Shown here one piece after another: positions 9,643 through 18,110 of a stretch of DNA of 64,000 nt. Numbering within the stretch: the stretch's first letter is position 1; the number at the start of each line of letters is the position of its first letter. A program made the position numbers and the translations under genes. Under the pieces are notes generated by a model that did no database searches, was not told the DNA's origin, and worked only from the letters and a program-made list of their open reading frames with translations. The DNA comes from Ruminococcus albus AD2013 (lineage in GTDB: Bacteria; Bacillota; Clostridia; Oscillospirales; Ruminococcaceae): assembly GCF_000526775.1 (NCBI RefSeq), contig NZ_JAGS01000001.1, positions 248,001 through 312,000 on the forward strand. The letters run 5' to 3'.

Positions 9643-10254
9643 ATGGGTAAACTTGATATAAACAAAAAAGCCAAGGAGGATTCTCTCCTTGCTACGGCTT
9701 ACAAGCTGTTCACCACCAACGGTGTCAGCAAGACCTCGGTATCGGATATAGCCAAGAGTGCGGGGGTTGCAAAGGGTACTTTCTACCTTTATTTTAAAGA
9801 TAAGTACGATCTTAAAAACAAGCTGGTGGCGCACCAGTCCTCCAAGCTTTTCAAAAATGCACTTGAAGCACTTGAAGCCGAGAAAAAGGATATGACTTTC
9901 AACGAGAAGATGATATACGTTATCGACAATATCCTCGATCAGCTTTCGGGCAATCCGCCCATGGTTGCGTTTATTGCGAAGAACCTGAGCTGGGGTGTTT
10001 TCAAGCACGCTGTAAATTCTCCGGCAAAGGGCAATGATATGGATCTCCGTTCGGTATACGACGCTATCCTTGCGGACGCACCCGACGGCATAGAAGAACC
10101 TGAGATAATGCTGTTTATGATAGTTGAACTTGTAAGCTCTGCCTGTCATTCAGCCATACTCTACGGTGAACCTGTCAGCCTTGAAAAGCTGAAACCCTAT
10201 GTTTACCGCAGTGTCAACGATATAATCAACCACCACACAGGTTCTAATTCATAA
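9643..10254 (+). CDS. TetR-family transcriptional regulator
   Basis: The protein has 203 residues. An N-terminal helix-turn-helix (about residues 15-60) includes SVSDIAKSAGVAKGTFYLYF, the classic TetR recognition region. The remaining all-helical domain is the ligand and dimer part. The start at 9643 is chosen because GGAGG precedes it and the promoter lies at 9556-9584. The gene is divergent from the MMPL operon and four palindromes lie between them, so it most likely represses both. The last two codons and the TAA stop lie within the left inverted repeat of the adjacent MITE-like element, so the native C-terminus may have been altered by its insertion. Confidence 0.93.
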   Translation: MGKLDINKKAKEDSLLATAYKLFTTNGVSKTSVSDIAKSAGVAKGTFYLYFKDKYDLKNKLVAHQSSKLFKNALEALEAEKKDMTFNEKMIYVIDNILDQLSGNPPMVAFIAKNLSWGVFKHAVNSPAKGNDMDLRSVYDAILADAPDGIEEPEIMLFMIVELVSSACHSAILYGEPVSLEKLKPYVYRSVNDIINHHTGSNS

Positions 10255-10495
10255 TTCACAATTCATAATTGTTGACATAGGACGTAAGTTTCTTGCGCTC
10301 ATATCGGGGGATGTGGGCGCTTTTTTTGCGCCTTGATATTTTGGGTAAGGGAACGTTATATACTGCATAAATTGAAAAATATTCAGAAAATACTCTGATG
10401 GATTTTCTGTGCGTGAGCACAAACATCGGATAAGAAAAACGATAGTCAGTCCTATGCCAAATAATTATGAATTATGAATTGTGAATTATGAATTA
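10245..10495. mobile_element. 251-bp MITE-like element with terminal inverted repeats
   Basis: A 26-nt A+T-rich sequence at 10245-10270 (begins TAATTCATAATTCACA) is repeated exactly in inverted orientation at 10470-10495. A second inner inverted pair, CATAGGAC/GTCCTATG, lies at 10276-10283 and 10449-10456. The right end holds one extra repeat unit. No reading frame of note is inside. A transposition mechanism and target duplication could not be identified, so it may be an inactive element or a folded-RNA repeat. Confidence 0.65.
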
Positions 10496-10509
10496 TTAAG
10501 ATTTTGGTC

Positions 10510-10538
10510 TTGCATTTTATGCGGAAGTATGTTATGAT
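10510..10538 (+). promoter_or_regulatory. promoter of the first carB
   Basis: TTGCAT (10510-10515), 17 nt, TATGAT (10533-10538). It lies just outside the right repeat of the MITE-like element and leaves a leader of about 70 nt. Confidence 0.6.
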
Positions 10539-10616
10539 ATACGTTAGGGATTTTTTAAGAGAAGTTTTTATAAGAAAAAATTTTACGCACGATACAGTGC
10601 GGGATAGGAGTTTAGT

Positions 10617-13600
10617 ATGCCAAAGAAACAGGATATCAACAAGATTATGATCATCGGTTCCGGTCCTATTATTATAGGTCAGGCTTGTGAGTTTGACTAC
10701 TCAGGTACTCAGGCTTGCAAGGCACTGAGAAATCTGGGATATGAGATAGTGCTGGTCAATTCAAACCCCGCTACCATCATGACAGACCCCGATGTTGCCG
10801 ATATCACCTATATCGAGCCCCTCAATCTCGACAGGCTCACCCAGATAATCGATAAGGAGCGCCCCGATGCGCTGCTGCCTAACCTTGGCGGACAGTCGGG
10901 TCTTAACCTCTGCTCCGAGCTTGACAAGGCAGGCGTGCTGAAAAAGTACAATGTTCAGGTCATCGGTGTACAGGTTGACGCAATCGAGCGCGGCGAGGAC
11001 AGAATTGAGTTCAAGAACGCCATGAACGAGCTGGGTATCGGTATGCCCAAGAGCCAGGTGGCTTATTCCGTTGACGAGGCTGTAAAGATAGCTGAGGAGC
11101 TGAAATACCCCGTAGTTCTTCGTCCTGCTTATACCATGGGCGGTGCAGGCGGCGGTATGGTATACAACGTTGATGAACTCAAAGTTGTATGCGCAAGAGG
11201 TCTTCAGGCTTCTCTCGTTGGTCAGGTGCTTGTTGAAGAATGTATCTTCGGCTGGGAAGAGCTTGAACTTGAGGTAGTTAGAGATGCTAACAACAACAAG
11301 ATAACCGTATGTTTCATCGAGAATATCGACCCCATCGGCGTACACACAGGTGACTCCTTCTGCTCCGCACCTATGCTGACTATCCCCGAGGACGTTCAGA
11401 AAGAACTCCAGGATATGTCTTACCGTATAATCGAGTCTATCGAAGTTATCGGCGGCTGCAACTGCCAGTTCGCAAGAAATCCCGAGGACGGCAGGATCGT
11501 CGTTATCGAGATCAACCCCAGAACTTCACGTTCTTCCGCACTGGCTTCAAAGGCAACAGGCTTCCCCATAGCACTGGTATCCGCAATGCTCGCCTGCGGT
11601 CTTACTCTTGATGAGATACCCTGCGGCAAGTATGGTACTCTTGATAAGTATGTTCCCGACGGCGACTATGTAGTTATCAAGTTCGCAAGATGGGCATTCG
11701 AGAAGTTCAAGGGCGCTGAGGACAAGCTGGGCACTCAGATGAGAGCTGTCGGCGAGGTTATGAGCATCGGCAAGACCTACAAGGAAGCTTTCCAGAAGGC
11801 TATCCGTTCTCTGGAGACAGGCAGATACGGTCTGGGCTTTGCAAAGAATTTCCACGATCTTTCCAAGGAAGAACTCCTTGAAAAACTGCGTTATCCCACC
11901 AGCGAGAGACAGTTCGTTATGTACGAAGCTCTCCGCAAGGGCGCTACAATAGATGAGATCTGGCAGCTGACCAAGATCAAGCACTGGTTCCTCGAACAGA
12001 TGAAGGAACTTGTTGACGAGGAAGAAGCTCTGCTGAAAAATAAGGGCGCTGTTCCCGCAGAAGCTGTACTCAAGCAGGCTAAGCTGGACGGTTTCTCCGA
12101 CAGATATCTGTCTTCTCTCCTTGAAGTTACCGAGGAGGAGATAAGAAATGCCCGCATCGGCTTCGGTATAAAGGAAGCCTGGGAGGGCGTACACGTAAGC
12201 GGCACAAAGGACGCAGCTTACTACTACTCCACTTACCACCTTGATGAGGATAACAGCCCCGTAAATACCGATAAGCCCAAGATCATGATACTTGGCGGCG
12301 GTCCTAACCGTATCGGTCAGGGTATCGAATTCGACTACTGCTGCGTTCATGCGGCACTGGCACTGAAAAAGTTGGGCTTTGAGTCCATAATCGTTAACTG
12401 CAACCCCGAGACAGTTTCTACCGACTATGATACTTCCGATAAGCTGTACTTCGAGCCTCTGACTCTTGAAGACGTTCTGGCTATCCACGATAAGGAGAAG
12501 CCTGTGGGCGTTATCGCACAGTTCGGCGGACAGACTCCTCTGAACCTGGCTAACGACCTGAAAAAGTACGGCGTAAATATACTGGGTACAACTCCCGAAA
12601 CTATCGACCTCGCAGAGGACAGAGATCACTTCCGTGCAATGATGGACAAGCTGGGTATTCCTATGCCCGAAGCAGGTATGGCTGTCAATGTTGACGAAGC
12701 TCTGGAGATCGCTAACCGCATCGGTTATCCCGTAATGGTAAGACCTTCCTACGTACTGGGCGGCCGCGGCATGGAGATAGTTCACGATGATGAGATGATG
12801 AGAGTTTATATGTCTGCTGCGGTAGGCGTAACTCCCGACAGACCTATACTTATAGACCGTTTCCTCAACCACGCAACAGAGTGCGAGGCTGACGCTATAT
12901 CAGACGGCGAGCACTGCTTTGTTCCCGCTGTTATGGAGCACATCGAGCTTGCAGGCGTACATTCCGGTGACTCCGCTTGCATACTGCCTTCCAAGAACCT
13001 TAGCGAGAAGCAGGTAGCTACCATCAAGGAATATACCAAGAAGATAGCTGTGGAGATGAACGTAAAGGGTCTGATGAATATGCAGTACGCTATCGAGGGC
13101 GATACCGTTTACGTACTGGAAGCTAACCCCCGTGCATCGAGAACAGTTCCCCTGGTATCCAAGGTTTGCTCTATCAACATGGTAAAGATAGCTACCGAGA
13201 TAATCACTGCACCTCTGACAGGCAATGCTTCTCCCGTACCTCAGCTGAAGGACAAGAAGATAGGTCACTACGGCGTTAAGGAAGCTGTATTCCCCTTCAA
13301 TATGTTCCAGGAAGTTGACCCTGTACTCGGACCTGAGATGAGATCCACAGGTGAAGTTCTGGGTATCTCACCCAGCTTCGGCGAGGCTTACTACAAGGCT
13401 CAGGAAGCTACTAAGACAGCACTGCCCACAGAGGGCACAGTACTGCTCAGCGTATGCGACAGAGATAAGCCCGAGCTTATCGAGATAGCTAAGTCTTTCA
13501 GCGAACTCGGCTTCAATATACTGGCAACAGGCAAGACCTACGAGATGATAGTTGATGCAGGTATCCCCGCAAAGAAGATCTTCAAGATCTACGAGGGCAG

Positions 13601-13841
13601 ACCCAACATCGCTGATGAGATCGCAAACGGTGAGATCCAGCTGATAATCAACACTCCCGCAGGCAAGACCAGCGCTCACGATGACAGCTATATCAGAAAG
13701 AATGCTATCAAGCACCGCATACCCTACATCACCACTATGGCAGCAGCCAAGGCAAGTGCCGAGGGCATACGTGCTATCAAGCAGAAGACTCACTTCGGCG
13801 TTAAGTCTCTCCAGGCTCACCACGCTGATATTACCGAGTAA
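10617..13841 (+). CDS. carB: carbamoyl-phosphate synthase large subunit (stand-alone copy)
   Basis: The protein has 1074 residues, full length for CarB. Two homologous ATP-grasp synthetase halves are present: the first begins with KIMIIGSGPIIIGQACEFDY, the second near residue 555 with KIMILGGGPNRIGQGIEFDY. Each half keeps the NP(A/E)T and N-P-R metal and nucleotide motifs. An MGS-like allosteric domain forms the C-terminal 140 residues. It makes carbamoyl phosphate from bicarbonate, ATP and glutamine-derived ammonia, for arginine and pyrimidine synthesis. No carA is adjacent; the only carA here is at 40.3 kb next to a second carB, so this copy must borrow that subunit, use another one, or use free ammonia. 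AGGAG precedes the ATG. It is a single-gene transcript with its own promoter and terminator. Confidence 0.96.
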   Translation: MPKKQDINKIMIIGSGPIIIGQACEFDYSGTQACKALRNLGYEIVLVNSNPATIMTDPDVADITYIEPLNLDRLTQIIDKERPDALLPNLGGQSGLNLCSELDKAGVLKKYNVQVIGVQVDAIERGEDRIEFKNAMNELGIGMPKSQVAYSVDEAVKIAEELKYPVVLRPAYTMGGAGGGMVYNVDELKVVCARGLQASLVGQVLVEECIFGWEELELEVVRDANNNKITVCFIENIDPIGVHTGDSFCSAPMLTIPEDVQKELQDMSYRIIESIEVIGGCNCQFARNPEDGRIVVIEINPRTSRSSALASKATGFPIALVSAMLACGLTLDEIPCGKYGTLDKYVPDGDYVVIKFARWAFEKFKGAEDKLGTQMRAVGEVMSIGKTYKEAFQKAIRSLETGRYGLGFAKNFHDLSKEELLEKLRYPTSERQFVMYEALRKGATIDEIWQLTKIKHWFLEQMKELVDEEEALLKNKGAVPAEAVLKQAKLDGFSDRYLSSLLEVTEEEIRNARIGFGIKEAWEGVHVSGTKDAAYYYSTYHLDEDNSPVNTDKPKIMILGGGPNRIGQGIEFDYCCVHAALALKKLGFESIIVNCNPETVSTDYDTSDKLYFEPLTLEDVLAIHDKEKPVGVIAQFGGQTPLNLANDLKKYGVNILGTTPETIDLAEDRDHFRAMMDKLGIPMPEAGMAVNVDEALEIANRIGYPVMVRPSYVLGGRGMEIVHDDEMMRVYMSAAVGVTPDRPILIDRFLNHATECEADAISDGEHCFVPAVMEHIELAGVHSGDSACILPSKNLSEKQVATIKEYTKKIAVEMNVKGLMNMQYAIEGDTVYVLEANPRASRTVPLVSKVCSINMVKIATEIITAPLTGNASPVPQLKDKKIGHYGVKEAVFPFNMFQEVDPVLGPEMRSTGEVLGISPSFGEAYYKAQEATKTALPTEGTVLLSVCDRDKPELIEIAKSFSELGFNILATGKTYEMIVDAGIPAKKIFKIYEGRPNIADEIANGEIQLIINTPAGKTSAHDDSYIRKNAIKHRIPYITTMAAAKASAEGIRAIKQKTHFGVKSLQAHHADITE

Positions 13842-13855
13842 TAATAAAAATAACA

Positions 13856-13892
13856 CAGCGCTCGCATCATCAAGGTGCGGGCGCTGTTTTTT
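13856..13892 (+). terminator. terminator of the first carB
   Basis: CAGCGC-TCGCA pairs with TGCGG-GCGCTG (13856-13886), followed by TTTTTT (13887-13892). Confidence 0.9.
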
Positions 13893-13896
13893 CGTA

Positions 13897-14484
13897 TTAG
13901 TTCATTGGTGTAGTGCTTATAGTTTCGTCTCCGTTGGGGTCGATCTCAATGTAGATAAACGCATCGTCGAATTCAAGTTCGCATTTGCCGCAGCCGTTTT
14001 CGTCGAGCTTATCGGTGATATTTTCCTTGTAGTCCTTGTAGTAAACCCAGACAGAACCGTCGTCACCGTGATCTAAAGTAGGCTGAGCGCTGCCGATATG
14101 CTCCATCAGCTCCTCCTCGGTGAGGGCTCTCTGTCTGCCAAAGCCGTCCATAGCCACACCGCCGCCGTGTATCTCCTTTTCCTCGCCGCTCTCATCGGTG
14201 TATTTCAGCTCGTATTCAGTCATATCCTCACTTTGCTTTATATCCACAACAGCTTCGGTCTGTTCGCCGTTGAGCCATATATTCACTTTCTTCTGTATAC
14301 CGCCGATATCTGTCGCATAAGCACCAATGCTCATTGCTGCCACGATAGCTGCTGCTGCACAAACTGCTGTTACTCTCTTTGAAATTCTGATACCTTTTCT
14401 CTTGTTCATTGCTGTTTCCTCCAAATCAAATTCGGAGGCGTGAAGCACTGAAAATGTCCGCTGATATTTTTCCTTGTTAGTCAT
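13897..14484 (-). CDS. single-span membrane protein, putative partner (anti-sigma) of the ECF factor
   Basis: The protein has 195 residues. A basic cytoplasmic N-terminal part of about 35 residues is followed by one membrane span (about residues 37-57, rich in Ala, Val and Ile) and an extracytoplasmic domain of about 135 residues with two Cys in CGKC. The ATG overlaps the stop of the sigma gene (ATGACTAA), so the two are translationally coupled. Position and topology fit an anti-sigma factor or sigma-controlled envelope sensor. No named anti-sigma domain was recognised, so the role is inferred from context. It is unrelated to carB, which converges on it. Confidence 0.75.
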   Translation of the reverse strand: MTNKEKYQRTFSVLHASEFDLEETAMNKRKGIRISKRVTAVCAAAAIVAAMSIGAYATDIGGIQKKVNIWLNGEQTEAVVDIKQSEDMTEYELKYTDESGEEKEIHGGGVAMDGFGRQRALTEEELMEHIGSAQPTLDHGDDGSVWVYYKDYKENITDKLDENGCGKCELEFDDAFIYIEIDPNGDETISTTPMN

Positions 14485-14956
14485 TGTTCCATTCCTCCGT
14501 CAACATTTCTTTCAACAGAGCCCGCCCTCTGCTGAGCTGACTTTTTACCGTGCCCTCTCGCCGTTTCAGTGTTTTTGATATCTCTGTGATGCTCTGTTCC
14601 TCGTAATAAAACAAGTGTATAACTATACGATATTTGTCGGGAAGCTTCATCACTGCCTCAAATAGTTCGCTGTCCTCGGGTGCGGCGAATTCCAGCTCGT
14701 CCATATAGTCCTCCCACGGGACGGAATTTTTTCTTGCGAACGAGCGTGTGAAATCCTTTGCACGGTTGATAGCAGTACGCAGAAGCCACGCTTTTATATG
14801 TTCTTCATCATTATAGTCCATATTTTTGGATATGTACTTGATGAAAGTGTCGTGTACCGCATCGTCTGCGTCAGTCTTGTCGCGGCATATACTGAATGCC
14901 GCCGCAAAGGCGTTGTCCGCGAATCTGCGGTAGGCTTCTTCTGCTGTCAGTCTCAT
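14477..14956 (-). CDS. ECF-type RNA polymerase sigma factor
   Basis: The protein has 159 residues, normal for an ECF sigma factor. Region 2 (about residues 5-75) contains DADDAVHDTFIKYI, and region 4 (about 100-150) contains KLPDKYRIVIHLFYYEEQSITEISKTL with the helix-turn-helix and the REGTVKSQLSRGRALLKEML end. AAGGAG lies 9-10 nt before the ATG. An ECF-like promoter (15003-15031) and a 17-bp palindrome lie upstream, suggesting that it activates its own transcription. The following overlapping gene is the likely sensor or anti-sigma. Regulon and signal are not visible here. Confidence 0.92.
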   Translation of the reverse strand: MRLTAEEAYRRFADNAFAAAFSICRDKTDADDAVHDTFIKYISKNMDYNDEEHIKAWLLRTAINRAKDFTRSFARKNSVPWEDYMDELEFAAPEDSELFEAVMKLPDKYRIVIHLFYYEEQSITEISKTLKRREGTVKSQLSRGRALLKEMLTEEWNND

Positions 14957-14982
14957 TCGGGTGTCTCCTTAGTTTTTTCTCT

Positions 14983-14999
14983 CTGAAAGGTCCTTTCAG
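14983..14999. promoter_or_regulatory. perfect palindrome in the sigma-gene leader
   Basis: CTGAAAGG-T-CCTTTCAG lies between the ECF-like promoter and the RBS. It could be a protein-binding site or a short RNA hairpin. Confidence 0.45.
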
Positions 15000-15002
15000 C
15001 AA

Positions 15003-15031
15003 TAACACGTTTGAGAGTGCCGAAAGGTTGC
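15003..15031 (-). promoter_or_regulatory. ECF-type promoter, probably autoregulatory
   Basis: On the minus strand GCAACC (15031-15026) is followed after 16 nt by CGTGTTA (15009-15003). A CAACC-type -35 with a CGT -10 is a known pattern for ECF sigma factors of Firmicutes. Confidence 0.6.
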
Positions 15032-15097
15032 AAAAAAAGAAAAAATTTTTTTCAGAATTTTTTTACAGCCGTGAAACGCCTGAAAAATCGGCATTCC

Positions 15098-15131
15098 ACA
15101 AAATATGCGCCCGCCAAAAATGCGAGCGCAT
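15098..15131 (-). terminator. probable terminator of the zinc-efflux operon
   Basis: ATGCGC/GCGCAT arms (15105-15110, 15126-15131), extended with one mismatch, surround a loop CAAAAAT. On the minus strand the stem is followed by TATTTTG, a weak T-tract. Confidence 0.5.
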
Positions 15132-15190
15132 ACGAATTTTTACGAAAGTATACCAGATCATACGACCGTATACGAAGCCTTACGAACGTA
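15131..15190. repeat. six direct repeats of 10 bp, TACGA core
   Basis: TACGAA, TACGAA, TACCAG, TACGAC, TACGAA and TACGAA begin at 15131, 15141, 15151, 15161, 15171 and 15181, exactly 10 bp apart. The last unit overlaps the stop codon of the P-type ATPase gene. The spacing places each core on the same face of the DNA helix. Confidence 0.6.
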
Positions 15191-17033
15191 TCTTCATCGT
15201 CCTCATTGCATTGAGTATGGCTATAACCGATACACCAACGTCTGCAAACACTGCAAGCCACATATTAGCGATACCAAGCGCACCCAGTATCAGCACCAGC
15301 GCTTTTACACCAAGTGCGAATACTATGTTCTCACGAACTATACGTACCGTCTTGCGTGCTATCTTCATGGCAAGTGATATCTTAGCGGGGTCATCGTCCA
15401 TAAGAACTATATCTGCCGCTTCGATAGCCGCGTCGCTTCCAAGGCTTCCCATGGCTATACCAACATCTGCGCGTGTAAGAACAGGTGCATCGTTTATGCC
15501 GTCACCCACAAATACCAGTGAAGAACCCTCCTGCTTTTCTTTCAGAAGTTCTTCCACCTTTTCCACCTTGTCCGCAGGCAGAAGTTCAGCGTAAACCTTA
15601 TCAAGTCCAAGCGTATTTGCAACTTCCTCTGCTGTTGACTTTGCATCGCCCGTAAGCATAACAGTCTGCTTTACGCCGTTTTCTTTAAGACTCTTTATAG
15701 CCGCTGCGGAAGTCTCCTTTACAACATCGGATATAACGATATGTCCCGCATATCCGCCGTCAGCCGCAACGTGAACCATCGTACCTCTGCACCCGCATTC
15801 TGGTACACTGACGCTTTGCTGTTCCATCAGCTTTTTGTTTCCCGCAAATACCTCTCTGCCGTCTATCACAGCACGTATGCCGTGACCCGATATCTCTTCA
15901 TCGGAAGTTATTCTGCCGTGATCGACTTCCTTGCCGAATTTGGCGCATACCGACTTTGCTATCGGGTGGTCGGAGTAGCTTTCAGCATGGGCGGCAAGGT
16001 CGAGAAGTTCGTCCTCGCCCATAGAATCGGTGTGTATCTTCGTTACCTCAAAACTGCCCTTTGTAAGCGTTCCTGTTTTGTCAAACACAACAGTTTCGGC
16101 ATTAGCCAGTGCTTCCAGATAATTTCCGCCCTTTACCAGTATGCCGCGCTTGCTGGCACCGCCTATGCCTCCGAAAAAGCTCAGTGGTACAGATATTACC
16201 AGCGCACAGGGGCAGGATATTACAAGGAATATCAGCGCACGGTGTATCCAGTCAGCCCAGCCGCCGCCCAGTATCAGCGGAGGAAGTACAGCAAGCACCG
16301 CCGCCGCGATAACTACCGAAGGCGTATAGTACCTTGCAAAGCGTGTAATGAAATTCTCGGACTTGGCCTTTTTCGTAGCCGAGTTTTCCACCAGTTCCAG
16401 TATCTTCGTAACAGTGGAATCCTCATATTCCTTGGTGACCTTCACTTTCAGCAGACCGCTCTGATTTATGCAGCCGCTTATTACTTCGTCCCCCACCTTT
16501 ACCGACCTCGGCAGGCTTTCGCCTGTAAGCGCCGCAGTATCCACCGAAGAACTGCCCTCGATTATAACGCCGTCAAGGGGTATCTTTTCGCCGGGCTTTA
16601 CAACAATGATGCTGTCAAGCTCAACTTCCTCCGGGTCAACTTCTTCAAGCTGACCGTCCCTTTCAACGTTTGCATATTCGGGACAGATATCCATAAGGTC
16701 TGATATTGACTTCCTCGATCTGCCCACAGCCACGCTCTGAAAAAGCTCACCTGTCTGATAAAACAGCATGACAGCCGAAGCTTCGGGATATTCGCCCACG
16801 AAAAGCGCACCTACGGTAGCTACGCACATCAGGAAATTCTCATCAAAGACCTGCCCGTGTATTATACCGCGCACAGCTTTCCACAGCACATCATAGCCTA
16901 TCACAAAATACGGCACCAGAAATGCTGCCAATCTTAGCAGGCTTTTTTCTTCCAGCGGCAGAAGTGCCGCTGTCACCAGCAGCACCCCCGCGACGATTAT
17001 CCTTATCAGAACATTTTTCTGCTTCTTCGTCAT
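15180..17033 (-). CDS. P1B-type heavy-metal translocating ATPase (zinc/cadmium efflux class)
   Basis: The protein has 617 residues. The metal-site motif is C274-P275-C276 in the transmembrane region, the phosphorylated Asp is D318 in DKTGTLTKG, and the hinge motif is VGDGINDAPVL. Membrane spans lie at both ends and around the CPC. The N-terminal metal-binding HMA domain common in CadA/ZntA proteins is missing; an HMA protein is encoded separately just upstream (17086-17307). The operon's regulator has a zinc-type sensing site, so Zn(II), with Cd(II) or Pb(II) possible, is the likely substrate. The ATG at 17033 has only a weak purine-rich RBS. The stop lies in a 10-bp repeat array. Confidence 0.93.
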   Translation of the reverse strand: MTKKQKNVLIRIIVAGVLLVTAALLPLEEKSLLRLAAFLVPYFVIGYDVLWKAVRGIIHGQVFDENFLMCVATVGALFVGEYPEASAVMLFYQTGELFQSVAVGRSRKSISDLMDICPEYANVERDGQLEEVDPEEVELDSIIVVKPGEKIPLDGVIIEGSSSVDTAALTGESLPRSVKVGDEVISGCINQSGLLKVKVTKEYEDSTVTKILELVENSATKKAKSENFITRFARYYTPSVVIAAAVLAVLPPLILGGGWADWIHRALIFLVISCPCALVISVPLSFFGGIGGASKRGILVKGGNYLEALANAETVVFDKTGTLTKGSFEVTKIHTDSMGEDELLDLAAHAESYSDHPIAKSVCAKFGKEVDHGRITSDEEISGHGIRAVIDGREVFAGNKKLMEQQSVSVPECGCRGTMVHVAADGGYAGHIVISDVVKETSAAAIKSLKENGVKQTVMLTGDAKSTAEEVANTLGLDKVYAELLPADKVEKVEELLKEKQEGSSLVFVGDGINDAPVLTRADVGIAMGSLGSDAAIEAADIVLMDDDPAKISLAMKIARKTVRIVRENIVFALGVKALVLILGALGIANMWLAVFADVGVSVIAILNAMRTMKIRS

Positions 17034-17085
17034 CTTGATTCTTCTTTCTTAGTTGACTTAGCTGTCGGCTTATCTCAATATGGTA

Positions 17086-17307
17086 TCAGAGTACTATCTG
17101 ACAATCAGGCTCGACCTTTTTGCACAGATTAACTACTTTGTTCATCAGTGCATCCATATCGGTGCCGTCGGGAACTTTAATGGTCATTTTCTGTGTCAGG
17201 AAACTAACTGTGCAGTCCTCAACCTCGGGCAGATCCTTGATAGAGTTCTCCATTTTTGCAGCGCAGTTTGCGCAGTCCAGATCGATCAGTTTGTAAACTT
17301 TTTTCAT
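17086..17307 (-). CDS. stand-alone heavy-metal-associated (HMA) domain protein
   Basis: The protein has 73 residues, one ferredoxin-like HMA domain with the metal-binding C12-A-N-C15 pair near the N-terminus. Such domains bind soft metals and pass them to P1B ATPases. Here the ATPase encoded 52 nt downstream lacks this domain, so this small protein probably supplies it in trans. GAAAGGAC precedes the ATG. The 137 nt between it and the methyltransferase gene upstream contain a small CACCA/TGGTG hairpin and a TATAAT-like box, so a separate internal promoter is possible. Confidence 0.9.
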   Translation of the reverse strand: MKKVYKLIDLDCANCAAKMENSIKDLPEVEDCTVSFLTQKMTIKVPDGTDMDALMNKVVNLCKKVEPDCQIVL

Positions 17308-17444
17308 AACATTTTGTCCTTTCAGTATTATATTTACAGCACACCAACTTTGGTGAACTTTTCTAACGTATCATCGGTGATCTTATGAAATTTCACCTGT
17401 TGCAGGCTGAAGTTTAATTAATAATTATTCAGCCGATACCAAAG

Positions 17445-18053
17445 CTAATCCTTTGTGATTATCGCCACAGCGCAGGGCATCCTGCCCTCCACCATATCGA
17501 ATTCCACATTACTGTAACCGCCGTCAATGAAGAACTGCTTGTAGCTTTCTTCATTGAACTGCTTCGTGAAATGTGCCCCGCAAAAGCTGAACAGCTTTAT
17601 CAGCAGTTCGCTGTCGCTTTTGCCCATATTTATATATGTGGGTATTATTACTTTTCCGCCCTTTTTGCAGACTCTCATAAGTTCGTCAACAGCCTTGTAG
17701 GGTTCGTCCAGCAGATGTATCACATTTCCCGCAACTACCGCATCAAAGTAATTGTCCCTGCATCTGAGTGCCATTATGTTGCATTTGCAAAGTCTGACAT
17801 TGTCAAACCAGCGAAGATTCTTAGCCGCCTGTCTCAGCATACCGTCCGAAAGGTCGGCGGCAGTCAGTCTGCCTGCTTTCTGTGCAAGAAAACGGCTTAT
17901 AGAACCTGTCCCGCAGGCACATTCCAGAACTCTGCTGCCTTCTTTGATATATGAAGCGACTTTCGCTCCTGTGCCGTCATAGCACCTTTTGTTGTAAAGC
18001 CGTTCAAAAAGGTCGTAAACACCTGCAATGCAGTCCCAGAAGCTCTTTTTCAT
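17445..18053 (-). CDS. class I SAM-dependent methyltransferase in the metal operon
   Basis: The protein has 202 residues. The SAM-binding motif I is VLECACGTGSISRFL (about residues 40-55), followed by an acidic strand-2 loop (TAADLS) and the later motif AVVAGNVIHLLDEP, typical of small-molecule or ubiquinone/menaquinone-type (UbiE-like) methyltransferases. It lies between the metal regulator and the HMA protein, all in one direction, so it is probably induced by metal. The substrate is unknown. A metal or metalloid substrate is possible, but there is no Cys-rich signature of arsenite methylases, so this is open. Confidence 0.82.
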   Translation of the reverse strand: MKKSFWDCIAGVYDLFERLYNKRCYDGTGAKVASYIKEGSRVLECACGTGSISRFLAQKAGRLTAADLSDGMLRQAAKNLRWFDNVRLCKCNIMALRCRDNYFDAVVAGNVIHLLDEPYKAVDELMRVCKKGGKVIIPTYINMGKSDSELLIKLFSFCGAHFTKQFNEESYKQFFIDGGYSNVEFDMVEGRMPCAVAIITKD

Positions 18054-18110
18054 TTAAGTTATTCTCCTGTCTTTCTCTCACTGTTTCTCTTTTCTGTCTG
18101 AATTATTGTA

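Noticed and set aside
17338..17400. Short minus-strand frame of about 20 codons between the HMA protein and methyltransferase genes
   Set aside because: It starts with GTG without an RBS and is too short to judge; it may be a remnant or chance.
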